From: Roseomonas alba
Lineage (GTDB): Bacteria > Pseudomonadota > Alphaproteobacteria > Acetobacterales > Acetobacteraceae
Direction: 5' to 3'
DNA: 64,000 bases
NCBI RefSeq assembly: GCF_019430885.1
Contig: NZ_JAHYBZ010000006.1
Span: 372,001-436,000, forward strand
The notes beneath the pieces are model-generated. The model searched no databases. It worked only from the letters and a program-made list of their open reading frames with translations, and had not been told where the DNA came from. Every line of letters starts with the position of its first letter. Within the stretch, counting starts at the first letter, position 1. A program made the translations under genes and the position numbers. Positions 10,377 to 19,528 of the stretch are shown here, one piece after another.

Positions 10377-11887
10377 GCGGATCCGACATCGCCGCGGCGC
10401 GCGCCGCGCTGGAGGCCGGGCACGGCGCCATCCTGGTGCGCGAACGTGTCGCCGACCTCGACACGCCGGTCGGCGCCTTCCTGAAGCTGACAGGCGGCGC
10501 GCAAGCCAACGCCTTCCTGCTGGAATCGATCGAGGGCGGCGCCGCGCGCGGGCGCTATTCGGCGATCGGCATGGCACCCGACCTCGTCTGGCGCTGCCAG
10601 GGCGGCAAGGCGGAGATCAACCGCCACGCCCTGTCCGCCCCGCACGCCTTCGAAGCTGAATCCGGCCCGGCGCTGGACAGCCTGCGCCGCGTGATCGCGG
10701 CGGCGCGCATGCCGGTCCCGCCCGGCCTGCCGCCCATGGCCGCGGGGCTGTTCGGCTATCTCGGCTACGACATGGTGCGGCTGATCGAGAAGCTGCCCGA
10801 GACCAATCCCGATGTGCTCGGCATCCCCGACGCGGTGCTGACGCGCCCGACGCTGATGGCGGTCTTCGACCATGTGCGTGACACGCTGACGCTCTGCGCC
10901 CCGGTCTGGCCGGGCGGCGAGCCCGGCGCGCTGATCGAGGCCGCCGAGGCCCGGCTGGACGAGGCCGAGGCTGCCCTCGATCGCCCCGTGCCGCGCCCGG
11001 CGCCGCCCGCCGTGCTGCCGAAGCTCGCCCAGCCCGACAGCAACTTCACCGAAGCGAGCTTCATCGCGGCGGTCGAGAAGGCGAAGGAATACATCCGCGC
11101 CGGCGACGCCTTCCAGATCGTGCCGTCCCAGCGCTTCTCGGTGCCTTTCGCGCTGCCGCCCTTCTCGCTCTATCGCGCGCTGCGGCGGATCAACCCCGCG
11201 CCCTTCCTCGTCTTCGGGGATTTCGGCGGCTTCTCGGTCGTCGCGGCGAGCCCGGAGATCCTCGTGCGCTGCCGCGACAACACGGTCACGGTCCGCCCGC
11301 TCGCCGGCACCCGCCGCCGCGGCGCGACGCCGGAAGAAGACCGCGCGCTGGAAGCCGAACTGCTCGCCGATCCGAAGGAACGCGCCGAGCACCTGATGCT
11401 GCTCGACCTCGGCCGCAACGATGTCGGCCGCGTCGCCGCCATCGGGTCGGTGAAGGTCACCGCGCAGTTCCAGATCGAACGCTACTCCCAGGTCATGCAT
11501 ATCGGGTCCGAGGTGCAGGGTCGCCTGCGCGACGGGCTCGATGCGCTCGACGCCTATGCCGCCGGCTTCCCCGCCGGCACGCTGACCGGGGCACCGAAGA
11601 TCCGGGCGATGGAGATCATCGAGGAACTCGAACCCTCCCGCCGCGGCCTCTATGCGGGCGGCATCGGCTATTTCGGCGCCGATGGCGGCATGGACACCTG
11701 CATCGCGCTCCGCACCGCGCTGGTGAAGGACGGCGTCATGCATGTCCAGGCCGGCGCCGGCGTCGTCGCCGATTCCGACCCCAAGGCGGAATACGAGGAG
11801 ACGAAGCAGAAGGCCCGCGCCCTGTTCCGCGCCGCGGAGGAGGCGGTACGCTTCGCTGCCGGCAAGCGTGAGCGCGGCAACGCCTGA
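10373..11887 (+). CDS. trpE: anthranilate synthase component I (TrpE)
   Basis: The 504-residue protein has an N-terminal Trp-binding-type domain (LLESIEGGAARGRYSAIG) and a C-terminal chorismate-binding domain. Visible family motifs include FQIVPSQRFS, LLDLGRNDVGR and GTLTGAPKIRAMEII. It makes anthranilate from chorismate with the TrpG glutaminase subunit. It is translationally coupled to ppiD, with no room for a leader peptide or attenuator. The partner genes trpGDC start 3.5 kb downstream, after a toxin-antitoxin module and a permease. PabB is the alternative reading but the full-length N-terminal domain favours TrpE. Confidence 0.95.
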   Translation: MSGSDIAAARAALEAGHGAILVRERVADLDTPVGAFLKLTGGAQANAFLLESIEGGAARGRYSAIGMAPDLVWRCQGGKAEINRHALSAPHAFEAESGPALDSLRRVIAAARMPVPPGLPPMAAGLFGYLGYDMVRLIEKLPETNPDVLGIPDAVLTRPTLMAVFDHVRDTLTLCAPVWPGGEPGALIEAAEARLDEAEAALDRPVPRPAPPAVLPKLAQPDSNFTEASFIAAVEKAKEYIRAGDAFQIVPSQRFSVPFALPPFSLYRALRRINPAPFLVFGDFGGFSVVAASPEILVRCRDNTVTVRPLAGTRRRGATPEEDRALEAELLADPKERAEHLMLLDLGRNDVGRVAAIGSVKVTAQFQIERYSQVMHIGSEVQGRLRDGLDALDAYAAGFPAGTLTGAPKIRAMEIIEELEPSRRGLYAGGIGYFGADGGMDTCIALRTALVKDGVMHVQAGAGVVADSDPKAEYEETKQKARALFRAAEEAVRFAAGKRERGNA

Positions 11888-12962
11888 CCTCACCCCCCTC
11901 CTCGCCGTGGTCGAGGAGGCCCGCTTCCGCGGCCAAGCGCTCGAGGCCGCGGCGGCCTTGCGTACGCTGTCCGCGCTTGCCCCAGGCGATCCGGCGGTTC
12001 GCGCCGCCCTCGCCCGCACCCTGTTCCAGGCCGGCCTCTGGAACGAGGCCTGGGACACCTACGAAGTCCGCTTCGACCTGCTGCCCAGCGCCTTCCCCCG
12101 CGTGACCCGCCCCGGAGCGAACGGCCCCGAACCCATGCCGATCTGGCGCGGCCAGGGCCGGCCCGAGGCGGTGCTGGTCATGGGTGAGCAGGGCCTCGGC
12201 GACACCATCCAGTTCGCCCGCTACCTGCCCTTGCTCGCCGCGCGTGGCATGCGCGTCCATGCCGTGCTGGACCCGCGGCTGCACAAACTGCTCGCGCCGC
12301 TGACCGAAGGCATCGACCTGCGATCCAACACCACGCCCGGCCGCGTGGCGGTCAAGGCCTGGCTGCCGCTGCTGAACCTGCCGCGCGCCCTCGGCCTGAC
12401 GCCGCAGCAGTATCGCGGGCGCATTCCCTACCTCGCGGCGGATCGCGAGCGCGTCGCCCGGCTGCGCGCCCGCATCGGCGACCAGGGCTTGCGCATCGGC
12501 ATCGTCTGGCAGGGCAATCCGAAGGCACCCGTCGACATCTACCGCTCCGCGCCGCTCGCCGCCTTCGCCCCGCTCGCCGCCCTGCCCGGCGTGCGGCTGT
12601 TCGCCCTGCAGAAGGGCCCGGGCGAGGAGCAGGACGCCCCCTTCCCGCTCGACCGGCTGGGGCCGGAGCTGGACACCGGCCCCGACTGGTTCCTCGACAC
12701 CGCCGCGGCGATCGAGGCACTCGACCTGGTCGTCACCATCGACACGGCGGTGCTGCACCTGGCCGGTGCGCTCGGCCGCCCGGCGCTGATGCTGACCCAT
12801 GGCCGCACGGTGGATTGGCGCTGGCTGAATGCGGCGGATGTGCCGGTCTGGTATCCCTCGGTGCGGCTGGTGCGCTGCCCGGACGGCACGGCCGATTGGG
12901 CAGCGGCCGCGGCGCGGGCGGCGCTGCTGGTGCGGACGGGAAACCTGCCGCCGGCGGCGTGA
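11868..12962 (+). CDS. TPR protein with GT9-like glycosyltransferase domain
   Basis: The 364-residue product from the GTG at 11868 overlaps the trpE end by 20 bases. Residues about 10-70 look like one or two TPR units (AAALRTLSALAPGDPAVRAAL). From about residue 100 the protein resembles TPR-linked glycosyltransferase family 9/SPINDLY-like domains: VLVMGEQGLGDTIQFARYL, GIVWQGNP, and a C-terminal LVVTIDTAVLHLAGALGRP nucleotide-sugar binding stretch. A role in glycosylation of surface polysaccharide or protein is an inference from family. The start is uncertain; no strong ribosome binding site is close to the GTG. Confidence 0.75.
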   Translation: MSAATPDLTPLLAVVEEARFRGQALEAAAALRTLSALAPGDPAVRAALARTLFQAGLWNEAWDTYEVRFDLLPSAFPRVTRPGANGPEPMPIWRGQGRPEAVLVMGEQGLGDTIQFARYLPLLAARGMRVHAVLDPRLHKLLAPLTEGIDLRSNTTPGRVAVKAWLPLLNLPRALGLTPQQYRGRIPYLAADRERVARLRARIGDQGLRIGIVWQGNPKAPVDIYRSAPLAAFAPLAALPGVRLFALQKGPGEEQDAPFPLDRLGPELDTGPDWFLDTAAAIEALDLVVTIDTAVLHLAGALGRPALMLTHGRTVDWRWLNAADVPVWYPSVRLVRCPDGTADWAAAAARAALLVRTGNLPPAA

Positions 12963-12971
12963 CCATCGTCC

Positions 12972-13013
12972 TTGCTTCAGCTCATCTGGACTTCCATATT
13001 GGCTCACATGAGC
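12972..13013 (+). promoter_or_regulatory. promoter and palindrome of the Xre-RES module
   Basis: TTGCTT (12972-12977) and CATATT (12995-13000) are spaced by 17 bases, a plausible sigma-70 promoter. The predicted transcript start falls at or next to the ATG at 13008, so the mRNA could be leaderless. The start codon is embedded in a perfect palindrome GCTCA-CA-TGAGC (13002-13013), a candidate operator for autorepression by the antitoxin. This is an inference from position. Confidence 0.45.
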
Positions 13014-13454
13014 GCCGCAGCCACCCTCATCGACCCTCACACCATCGCCGAGGCCATGGGTGGCGAGACAGTGCTGAAGACGCCCGTCCATTCGATGCTG
13101 GACCTGCACAAGGTCATCCTGGGCGGCGTGCCCAAGGCCGCGGTGGCGCATCTTGGGCGGCTCTACGCCGATGTCATGCCAAGCCAGGATTTCGCCGCGC
13201 TCTTCACCTCCGTCTCGACGATGAAGCGCCCGGGACCGCTGCCCCTCGCGGCCGGGGAGCGCGTGCAGCGCGTCGCCCGGCTGACGGCCCTCGCCGAACG
13301 CGCCTTCGGCGACCAGGACAAGGGCGTGGCTTGGCTGACCACGGCTCATCCGATGCTCGGCCGGGCCACGCCGCTCGAACTCGCCAGCACCGAGATCGGC
13401 GCGCGGCAGGTGGAACGGCTGCTCACCAACATCCTTTACGACCTGCCGGCCTGA
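13008..13454 (+). CDS. Xre/MbcA/ParS-type antitoxin (DUF2384)
   Basis: This is a 148-residue protein. The C-terminal half (about 80-148) has the DUF2384 pattern: RVQRVARLTALAERAFG, then WLTTAHPMLGRATPLELASTEIGARQVERLL. This is the toxin-binding region of antitoxins that pair with RES toxins. The N-terminal half should hold the Xre-like DNA-binding helices. It is followed after one base by the RES toxin gene, the normal antitoxin-first order. An ATG-like start at 12972 exists but would read through the promoter, so 13008 is preferred. Confidence 0.88.
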   Translation: MSAAATLIDPHTIAEAMGGETVLKTPVHSMLDLHKVILGGVPKAAVAHLGRLYADVMPSQDFAALFTSVSTMKRPGPLPLAAGERVQRVARLTALAERAFGDQDKGVAWLTTAHPMLGRATPLELASTEIGARQVERLLTNILYDLPA

Positions 13455-13455
13455 C

Positions 13456-13914
13456 GTGCCCCTGCGCGTCGTGCGGATCGCGCGCGCAGCGCATCCGGTG
13501 TGGTCGGGCATCGGCGCCGCGATGGTCGGCGGCCGCTGGAACGCGGTCGGCGTGCCCGTGATCTACGCGGCATCGAGCAAGGCCCTGTCGATGCTGGAAG
13601 TCCTGGTCCAGGGCGGCGACATGGCCGCGCCGCGCGACGCCGTGGCCGCGATCATCCCCGACACCGTGGCGATCGAGGAGCTTTCCCCGCTGCCCGAAGG
13701 CTGGCGCGAGATCGACAGCCCGGCGGCGATGGCGGCCGGCACGGAATGGGCCGTCTCCGGCCGGACAGCGGTGCTGCGCGTGCCCTCGGCCATCGTGCCG
13801 GAGGAACCGAACTACCTGGTCAACCCTGCCCATCCGGCCGCGGCGCGGATCGCGGTGACCGATCCGGTGCGGGTCGAATGGGACCCGCGGCTGTTCGGGA
13901 TCGTGGGGCCGTAG
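13456..13914 (+). CDS. RES-domain toxin
   Basis: The 152-residue RES-domain protein has the defining Arg near the N-terminus (VVRIARAAHPVWSG), the GGRWNAVGVPVIYAASS segment with Arg and Tyr, and the C-terminal VNPAHPAAARI. Characterised RES toxins such as MbcT and the Sinorhizobium ParT deplete NAD+ or ADP-ribosylate targets. Activity here is inferred from family. It starts with GTG one base after the antitoxin stop, so the pair is one transcript. The module sits between trpE and trpG, and repeat A4 follows. Confidence 0.88.
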   Translation: MPLRVVRIARAAHPVWSGIGAAMVGGRWNAVGVPVIYAASSKALSMLEVLVQGGDMAAPRDAVAAIIPDTVAIEELSPLPEGWREIDSPAAMAAGTEWAVSGRTAVLRVPSAIVPEEPNYLVNPAHPAAARIAVTDPVRVEWDPRLFGIVGP

Positions 13915-13949
13915 GGCACGACGGCTCTCATTCTTCCGCTGTTGCCGTT

Positions 13950-14178
13950 GGAGGGGCTTTGCCCCTCCAAACCACCCCACCAAAGGCCACAGGGCCTTTG
14001 GAAACCGATACCTGGCGCTGTGCGCCATTGGCAGAAAAGGCGTCGAAACCCGCATTGGCGCCCGCAAGTCGCTTTGAGGGCGACGGCATGCCCTGTCTGC
14101 CCAGCGCCAGGTTCCTGCGTTCCAAGTGCTCCAAGCACTTGGCGGGGAGAGGTTTGGAGAGGGGCGGCGCCCCTCTCC
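13950..14178. repeat. Intergenic palindromic repeat A, copy 4
   Basis: The left terminal hairpin is GGAGGGGC-TTT-GCCCCTCC and the left inner stem is the common CCAAAGGCC/GGCCTTTGG. The right inner stem is replaced by CCAAGTGCT-CCA-AGCACTTGG (14122-14142), again perfectly paired. The right end is GGAGAGGGGCGGCGCCCCTCTCC. It lies between the convergent RES toxin and permease genes. Confidence 0.9.
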
Positions 14179-14186
14179 AACCCCCC

Positions 14187-14915
14187 TCACCCCCACACCG
14201 GCGCCCCCAGCACCGCTGCGACCGCGATCAGCAGGAAGCAGATCCCCCGGAACGCCTTGTCGCTCGCCAGCCCGAACAGCCGGCTGCCGCCCCACAACCC
14301 GAGCCCATAGGCCGGCCCGACCAGCAGCGACAGCCGCAGCACTTCCTGGTCCAGCAGCCCGCCCGCCAGATAGACCACGCCGCTGATCGCCCCGCTCACC
14401 GCGAAGAACAGCACGATGTTCGCGCGCACCCGCTGCGCCGGGATGGCGCCGCCGAGCCAATACGCCACGACCGGCGGCCCGCCCATCTGCGCGGCACCGG
14501 AGAACAGCCCCGCCGCCGCCCCCACGCCCAGCGACGCTGCGGCGGAAGGCCGCCCACGATACCGCCAGCCCGAAACCAGCAACCCCAGCATCGCGAGCGC
14601 CAGCCCGCTCATCCCCCAACGCAGCGCGATCGGATCCCCATGCAGCAGCACCCAGCCGCCGAGGGGCGCACCCACCAGCGCGCCGGCCGCGAGCGTCGCG
14701 ACCTCCCGCCGCGACGCCCGCCGCCACGCCGCCGGGATCAGCGGGGCGGCCAGGATGTTGTCCACCACCAGCAGCAACGGCGCCGCGACCCGCGGCCCGA
14801 CCAGCGCGCTCGCCAGCGGGATGAAGATCAGCGCCGCGCCGAAGCCGGAAAAGCCGCGCGCCAGCCCGGCCAGCCCCGCGACCAGCGCGGCGGCAAGCAC
14901 GGCGCCATCCGTCAT
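14187..14915 (-). CDS. TSUP (TauE/SafE) family permease
   Basis: The 242-residue protein has about eight hydrophobic segments. The N-terminal GLARGFSGFGAALIFIPLAS and the mid-protein SGAAQMGGPPVVAYWLGG are the two pseudo-repeat signatures of the TauE/SafE sulfite/organosulfonate exporter family. The membrane position is clear but the substrate is not. The ATG at 14915 overlaps the stop of the upstream small gene (ATGA); a start 14 codons earlier would lie inside that gene. It is convergent with the RES toxin. Confidence 0.88.
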   Translation of the reverse strand: MTDGAVLAAALVAGLAGLARGFSGFGAALIFIPLASALVGPRVAAPLLLVVDNILAAPLIPAAWRRASRREVATLAAGALVGAPLGGWVLLHGDPIALRWGMSGLALAMLGLLVSGWRYRGRPSAAASLGVGAAAGLFSGAAQMGGPPVVAYWLGGAIPAQRVRANIVLFFAVSGAISGVVYLAGGLLDQEVLRLSLLVGPAYGLGLWGGSRLFGLASDKAFRGICFLLIAVAAVLGAPVWG

Positions 14916-15100
14916 GCGACGGCGCGCAGCGCCATCACCACGGAGGAGAGCACCCATGCCGCGGCCAGCACCGCCGCCGCGCCCAGGACGACCGACGCCG
15001 CCCGCGCATGCCGCCCACGCCGCAGGATCACCCCGGTGCCCACCAACAGCGTCAGCAGCGCAGGCGCCGCCCAGGGCATCACGTCCAGTGCGACCATCAT
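14912..15100 (-). CDS. small membrane protein upstream of TSUP permease
   Basis: This is a 62-residue protein starting MMVALDVMPW, with two hydrophobic stretches (about 8-24 and 35-58). Its stop overlaps the TSUP permease start, so the two are probably one operon and perhaps one complex. The family is not recognised. An upstream start at 15151 would add a charged Gly/Arg-rich extension and is less likely. Confidence 0.55.
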   Translation of the reverse strand: MMVALDVMPWAAPALLTLLVGTGVILRRGRHARAASVVLGAAAVLAAAWVLSSVVMALRAVA

Positions 15101-15349
15101 GCGCGCTGTCTTCCGGCCACCGTGTCCCGTTCCGCCCTCATCATCGCCCACATCCCCTGCATGGCATCGTCGTCAGGCCTGGGCGATACCAGCTTGCGTG
15201 GGCGCCGCGAACCACCCCCATGCACGGGAAGCGCCGTGCCGCCTGCGGCCGCGCCGCCATCCACGAGCGGATTGCGCGCGGCAGCAATGCCACACCGCCT
15301 GCCCAGCGGCCTTGATTCCCCCCGCCCTCCGGTCCAAGGATCGGCTGCC

Positions 15350-15949
15350 ATGATCCTCCTGATCGACAACTACGACAGCTTCACCTTCAACCTCTTCCAC
15401 TTCCTGGGTGACCTGGGGGCGAGCGTGGAGGTGCGGCGGAACGACGCCATCGACCCGCAGGGCGTGCTCGCCATGAAGCCCGACGCGGTCGTCCTGTCCC
15501 CCGGACCCTGCACGCCCAACGAGGCCGGCATCTGCCTGCCGCTGATCGACCTGGCCGCCGAGGTGAAGCTGCCGGTCCTCGGCGTCTGCCTCGGTCACCA
15601 GGCGATCGGCCAGGCCTTCGGCGGCGATGTGATCCGTGCGCCGGAGCCGGTTCATGGCAAAGTGTGGCAGGTGCACCACAAGGGCGCGGACGTCTTCGCC
15701 GGCATCCCCTCGCCGTTTGCGGCCACGCGCTACCATTCGCTGATCGTGGACCGCGCGACGTTGCCGGACTGCCTCGAACCCACCGCCTGGACCGAGGACG
15801 GCATCATCATGGGCCTGAAGCATAAGACGCTGCCCATCTCGGGCGTGCAGTTCCATCCGGAGAGCATCGCCTCCGCCCATGGCCATGACCTGCTGCGGAA
15901 CTTCCTGATGCTGGCCGGCGCCCGGGTCGCGGCTCCGGCCGCGGCCTGA
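15350..15949 (+). CDS. trpG: anthranilate synthase component II, glutaminase (TrpG)
   Basis: The 199-residue class I glutamine amidotransferase begins MILLIDNYDSFTFNL. It has the LSPGPCTPNEAG oxyanion strand, the nucleophile Cys in GVCLGHQAIGQAFGG and the catalytic His/Glu in VQFHPESIAS. It supplies ammonia to TrpE; it could also serve PabB for folate synthesis. About 250 bases upstream hold no gene, and I see no Trp-rich leader peptide there. trpD follows after four bases, so trpGDC form one unit. Confidence 0.95.
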   Translation: MILLIDNYDSFTFNLFHFLGDLGASVEVRRNDAIDPQGVLAMKPDAVVLSPGPCTPNEAGICLPLIDLAAEVKLPVLGVCLGHQAIGQAFGGDVIRAPEPVHGKVWQVHHKGADVFAGIPSPFAATRYHSLIVDRATLPDCLEPTAWTEDGIIMGLKHKTLPISGVQFHPESIASAHGHDLLRNFLMLAGARVAAPAAA

Positions 15950-15953
15950 GCCG

Positions 15954-16979
15954 ATGTCCCTCAAACCCATCCTCGCGCGCCTGGCCAATGCCGAGCGCCT
16001 CGCGGAATCCGAAGCCGAGGAGGCCTTCGGCATCATCATGGGGGGCGAGGCCACCCCTGCGCAGATCGCCGGCCTGCTGATGGCCATGCGCGTGCGCGGG
16101 GAGACGGTCGCGGAGCTGACCGGCGCCGTCCGCGCCATGCGCGCCCGCATGACCGGCATCGAAGCCCCTGCGGATGCCATGGACATCGTCGGCACCGGCG
16201 GCGACGGTTCGGGATCGCTGAACATCTCGACCGCGGCGGCCATGGTCGTCGCCGGCTGCGGCGTGCCGGTCGCCAAGCACGGCAACCGCAACCTGTCGTC
16301 CAAATCCGGCGCGGCGGATGCGATCTCGACGCTCGGCATTTCGCTCGACGTGCCGATCGACCGCCTGCCTTCCGTGCTGGCCGAGGCCGGCATGGTCTTC
16401 CTCATGGCGCCGCGCCACCACGCCTCGATGCGCCATGCCGCAGGGCCGCGCGTCGAGCTCGGCACGCGGACCATATTCAACCTGCTCGGCCCCATGGCGA
16501 ACCCGGCCCGGGTGAAGCGCCAGATGACCGGGGTCTTCTCGCCCGAATGGCTGCGCCCCATGGCCGAGACCCTGTCCCGGCTCGGCACCGAGCGCGCCTG
16601 GCTGGTCCACGGCCAGGGCCTCGACGAGCTGACGCTGGCCGGCGAGAGCCAGGTGGTCTCGCTCGAAGCCGATGGTTCCTTCCGCGAATTCACCGTGGCC
16701 CCCGAGGATGCCGGCCTGCCCCGCGCGCCAACCGAGGCGGTGAAGGGTGGCGACCCCGCCTATAACGCGGCCGCCCTCGAAGCCTTGCTTCAGGGGGCCC
16801 GCGGCCCATATCGGGACGTCGTGCTGCTGAATGCGGCCGCCGCCCTGATCGTTGCCGGCAAAGCCGCCGATCTTCGCCAAGGGGCCGCCATCGCCGCCCA
16901 TTCCATCGATTCCGGCGCCGCGCAGGGTGTCCTCACCCGCCTTCGCGCCGCCTGCCCCCCCAAGGACGCTGCCGCATGA
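15954..16979 (+). CDS. trpD: anthranilate phosphoribosyltransferase (TrpD)
   Basis: The 341-residue protein has the family's glycine-rich phosphoribosyl pyrophosphate site GTGGDGSGSLNIST near 80-93, followed by VAKHGNRNLSSKSGAAD, both diagnostic. It transfers the phosphoribosyl group to anthranilate in tryptophan synthesis. It starts four bases after trpG and its stop overlaps trpC (ATGA), indicating coupled translation across trpG, trpD and trpC. Confidence 0.96.
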   Translation: MSLKPILARLANAERLAESEAEEAFGIIMGGEATPAQIAGLLMAMRVRGETVAELTGAVRAMRARMTGIEAPADAMDIVGTGGDGSGSLNISTAAAMVVAGCGVPVAKHGNRNLSSKSGAADAISTLGISLDVPIDRLPSVLAEAGMVFLMAPRHHASMRHAAGPRVELGTRTIFNLLGPMANPARVKRQMTGVFSPEWLRPMAETLSRLGTERAWLVHGQGLDELTLAGESQVVSLEADGSFREFTVAPEDAGLPRAPTEAVKGGDPAYNAAALEALLQGARGPYRDVVLLNAAAALIVAGKAADLRQGAAIAAHSIDSGAAQGVLTRLRAACPPKDAAA

Positions 16980-17815
16980 ACGCGCCCACCATCCTGACCG
17001 CCCAGGCGGATACCGCCTCGGTCCCCGACGTGCTCGTCCGCATCCTCGCCGACAAGGAGAAGGAGGTGGCCGAACGTATGGAGGCCACCTCGCAATCCGA
17101 GATCGAGAAGGCCGCCGCCAATGCGCCGAAGCTGCGCGACTTCATCGGCGCGCTGTGCACCCGCATCGGCGAGGGCCGCACCGGCCTGATCGCCGAGATC
17201 AAGCGCGCCTCGCCCTCCGGCGGGCTGATCCGCGATCCCTTCGACCCGCCGGCGCTGGCCAAGGCCTATGAGGCGGGCGGCGCCGCCTGCCTGTCGATCC
17301 TGACGGACGGCCCGTACTTCCAGGGCGCGCGGGAGCACCTCGAGGCCGCCCGCGCGGCCTGTTCCCTGCCCGTGCTGCGCAAGGACTTCATGATCCATCC
17401 CTGGCAGGTCTTCGAGGCCCGGGCCATGGGTGCGGACGCCATCCTGCTGATCATGGCCGCGCTGACGGATGAGCGCGCGCATGAGCTGGAAGACATCGCC
17501 CGCTCCCTCGACATGGCCGTGCTGGCCGAGGTGCATGACCGGCGCGAGCTTGATCGCGCCATGGCGCTCGAAACGCGCCTGGTCGGCATCAACAACCGCG
17601 ACCTGCGCACGCTGCAGACCAACATCGCGACGACCGAGGACCTCGCCCCCCTGGTCCCGGCCGACAAGCTGCCCGTCGCCGAGAGCGGCATCCGCACCCC
17701 GGCCGATGTCCGTCGCATGGCCATGGCCGGCGCGCATTGCATCCTGGTCGGCGAGCATCTGATGCGCCAGGACGACGTGACCGCCGCCGCCCGCGCCCTG
17801 GTGGACGCGCGCTGA
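16976..17815 (+). CDS. trpC: indole-3-glycerol phosphate synthase (TrpC)
   Basis: The 279-residue TIM barrel has [12 protein letters not shown] (catalytic Lys), LRKDFMI (second Lys), [10 protein letters not shown] and VAESGI, all at the expected spacing. It closes the indole ring from carboxyphenylaminodeoxyribulose phosphate. It is a stand-alone TrpC, not fused to TrpF. The start overlaps the trpD stop by four bases, and moaC begins 11 bases after the stop, so the trp and molybdenum-cofactor genes are probably one transcript, as in several alphaproteobacteria. Confidence 0.96.
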   Translation: MNAPTILTAQADTASVPDVLVRILADKEKEVAERMEATSQSEIEKAAANAPKLRDFIGALCTRIGEGRTGLIAEIKRASPSGGLIRDPFDPPALAKAYEAGGAACLSILTDGPYFQGAREHLEAARAACSLPVLRKDFMIHPWQVFEARAMGADAILLIMAALTDERAHELEDIARSLDMAVLAEVHDRRELDRAMALETRLVGINNRDLRTLQTNIATTEDLAPLVPADKLPVAESGIRTPADVRRMAMAGAHCILVGEHLMRQDDVTAAARALVDAR

Positions 17816-17825
17816 GCGCGGCCCC

Positions 17826-18296
17826 GTGGCGCTGACCCATTTCGACGCGGCCGGCCGGGCCGCGATGGTGGATGTCTCGGCCAAGGACGAGACCGCCCGC
17901 ACCGCGACCGCCCGTGGTCGCATCGTCATGGAACCCGCGACCCTCGCTTTGATCCGCGAGGGCCGTGCGGGCAAGGGCGACGTGCTCGGCGTCGCGCGCA
18001 TCGCCGGCATCATGGCCGCGAAGAAGACCTCCGAGCTGATCCCGCTCTGTCACCCGCTGATGCTGTCCAAGGTCACCGTCGACCTGGAACCCGAGGGCGA
18101 CAACGCCGTGGCCATTGAAGCGACGGTGAAGCTGTCCGGCCGAACGGGCGTCGAGATGGAGGCGCTGACCGCCGTCACCGTCGCCGCGCTGACCGTCTAC
18201 GACATGGTCAAGGCCGTCGATCGCGGCATGCGCATCGAGGATATCCGCCTGGTCCACAAGGCCGGCGGCAAGTCGGGCGAATTCCGTGGCGAGTGA
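17826..18296 (+). CDS. moaC: cyclic pyranopterin monophosphate synthase (MoaC)
   Basis: The 156-residue MoaC carries [13 protein letters not shown], the conserved [20 protein letters not shown] region and the C-terminal KAVDRGMRI. It acts after MoaA to make cyclic pyranopterin monophosphate in molybdenum cofactor synthesis. It starts with GTG at 17826, giving [18 protein letters not shown], the normal N-terminus. It overlaps moeA by 11 bases. Confidence 0.96.
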   Translation: MALTHFDAAGRAAMVDVSAKDETARTATARGRIVMEPATLALIREGRAGKGDVLGVARIAGIMAAKKTSELIPLCHPLMLSKVTVDLEPEGDNAVAIEATVKLSGRTGVEMEALTAVTVAALTVYDMVKAVDRGMRIEDIRLVHKAGGKSGEFRGE

Positions 18297-19503
18297 CCTC
18301 CTGCCCGTCGACGAGGCGCGCGCGCGCATCCTCGCCGCGCTGACGCCCACCGCCGCCGAGACCGTCTCGCTGCCCGAGGCCGCGCGGCGCGTCCTGGCGC
18401 GGCCCGTCATCGCGCGGCTCACCCAGCCGCCGGCGGATGTCTCGGCCATGGACGGCTATGCCGTGCATGCGGCGGACGCGGTGGAAGGCGCGAGCCTCGC
18501 CGTGACGGGATCCGCCCCCGCCGGCCGGCCCTTCGCCGGCCTGCTCCGGCCCGGCGAGGCGGTGCGCATCTTCACCGGCGGCTTCATCCCCGCCGGCGCG
18601 GATGGCATCCTGTTGCAGGAGGACGCGACCGCCGCCGACGGATCGGTGCGCGTGAACGAGGCGGTGCGGGCCGGCCAGCACATCCGCCGACGCGGCCTCG
18701 ACTTCGCCGAGGGCGACGCGCTGCTGCCCGCCGGTCGACGGCTGACGCCGCGCGACATCGGCCTCGCCGCCGCATCGAACAATCCCTGGCTCGCGGTGCA
18801 CCGCCGCCCGCGCATCGGCATCCTCGCGACCGGCGACGAGATCGCCCTGCCCGGCGACCCCATCCCGCAGGGTGGCATCGTGTCGTCGAACGCCCACGCG
18901 CTGGCCGCGATGGTGCGCGGCGCCGGCGGTGAGCCGCTGGTCCTGCCCATCGCCCCCGACGACCGCAACGCCATCGCCGAGGTCGCCACCACCGCCCACG
19001 CCTTCGATCTGCTGGTCACGACCGGTGGCGCGAGCGTCGGCGAGCATGACCTGATCCAGAGCGCCCTCGGCGAGCAGGGCTTCGAGCTCGGCTTCTGGAA
19101 GATCGCCATGCGGCCGGGCAAGCCGCTGATCTGGGGGCGGCTCGGCCGGACGCCGGTGCTGGGGCTGCCGGGCAACCCCGTCTCCGCCCTGGTGTGCAGC
19201 GTGCTGTTCCTGATCCCGGCCATCGAGAAGCTGTCCGGCCTGCCCGGCGCCGCCCCGCCGACGCGCCGCGCCTTCACCACCGAGGCGCTGCGGCAGAACG
19301 ACCGCCGCGCGGACTACCTGCGCGCCACGGCATCGGTCGATGCGCATGGCCGGCTGCTGGTGACGCCGGCGGCGAAGCAGGATTCGTCGATGCTCGCCAC
19401 CCTCGCCCGAGCGGATGCGCTGGTGCTGCGCGCGCCACACGCGCCCGCCGCGCCGGAAGGGACGGAGGTGGAGGCGATCCTGCTCGCGGAGTTGGGGGTT
19501 TAG
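18286..19503 (+). CDS. moeA: molybdopterin molybdotransferase (MoeA)
   Basis: The 405-residue MoeA has the N-terminal [10 protein letters not shown] motif near 55-64, the central MoCF-binding domain with [24 protein letters not shown] and [10 protein letters not shown], and a C-terminal beta domain. It inserts molybdate into adenylylated molybdopterin. The GTG start at 18286 lies inside the moaC end, so translation is coupled. Repeat A5 separates it from the convergent cytochrome gene. In related bacteria lexA often follows moeA; it does not here. Confidence 0.95.
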   Translation: MASDLLPVDEARARILAALTPTAAETVSLPEAARRVLARPVIARLTQPPADVSAMDGYAVHAADAVEGASLAVTGSAPAGRPFAGLLRPGEAVRIFTGGFIPAGADGILLQEDATAADGSVRVNEAVRAGQHIRRRGLDFAEGDALLPAGRRLTPRDIGLAAASNNPWLAVHRRPRIGILATGDEIALPGDPIPQGGIVSSNAHALAAMVRGAGGEPLVLPIAPDDRNAIAEVATTAHAFDLLVTTGGASVGEHDLIQSALGEQGFELGFWKIAMRPGKPLIWGRLGRTPVLGLPGNPVSALVCSVLFLIPAIEKLSGLPGAAPPTRRAFTTEALRQNDRRADYLRATASVDAHGRLLVTPAAKQDSSMLATLARADALVLRAPHAPAAPEGTEVEAILLAELGV

Positions 19504-19528
19504 GCGCCCTATCCACGCGCGAAGAATT

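Noticed and set aside
8469..13511. Very long open frames on the minus strand across ppiD, trpE and the GT9-like gene (for example 8469-10577, 9635-12058, 11736-13511)
   Set aside because: They are antisense to well-recognised genes, rich in Arg/Gly/Ala/Pro, and lack family motifs. High GC removes stop codons in several frames.
15101..15349. Trp attenuator or riboswitch ahead of trpG
   Set aside because: No short leader frame with consecutive Trp codons, no terminator/antiterminator pair and no T-run were found in this stretch.
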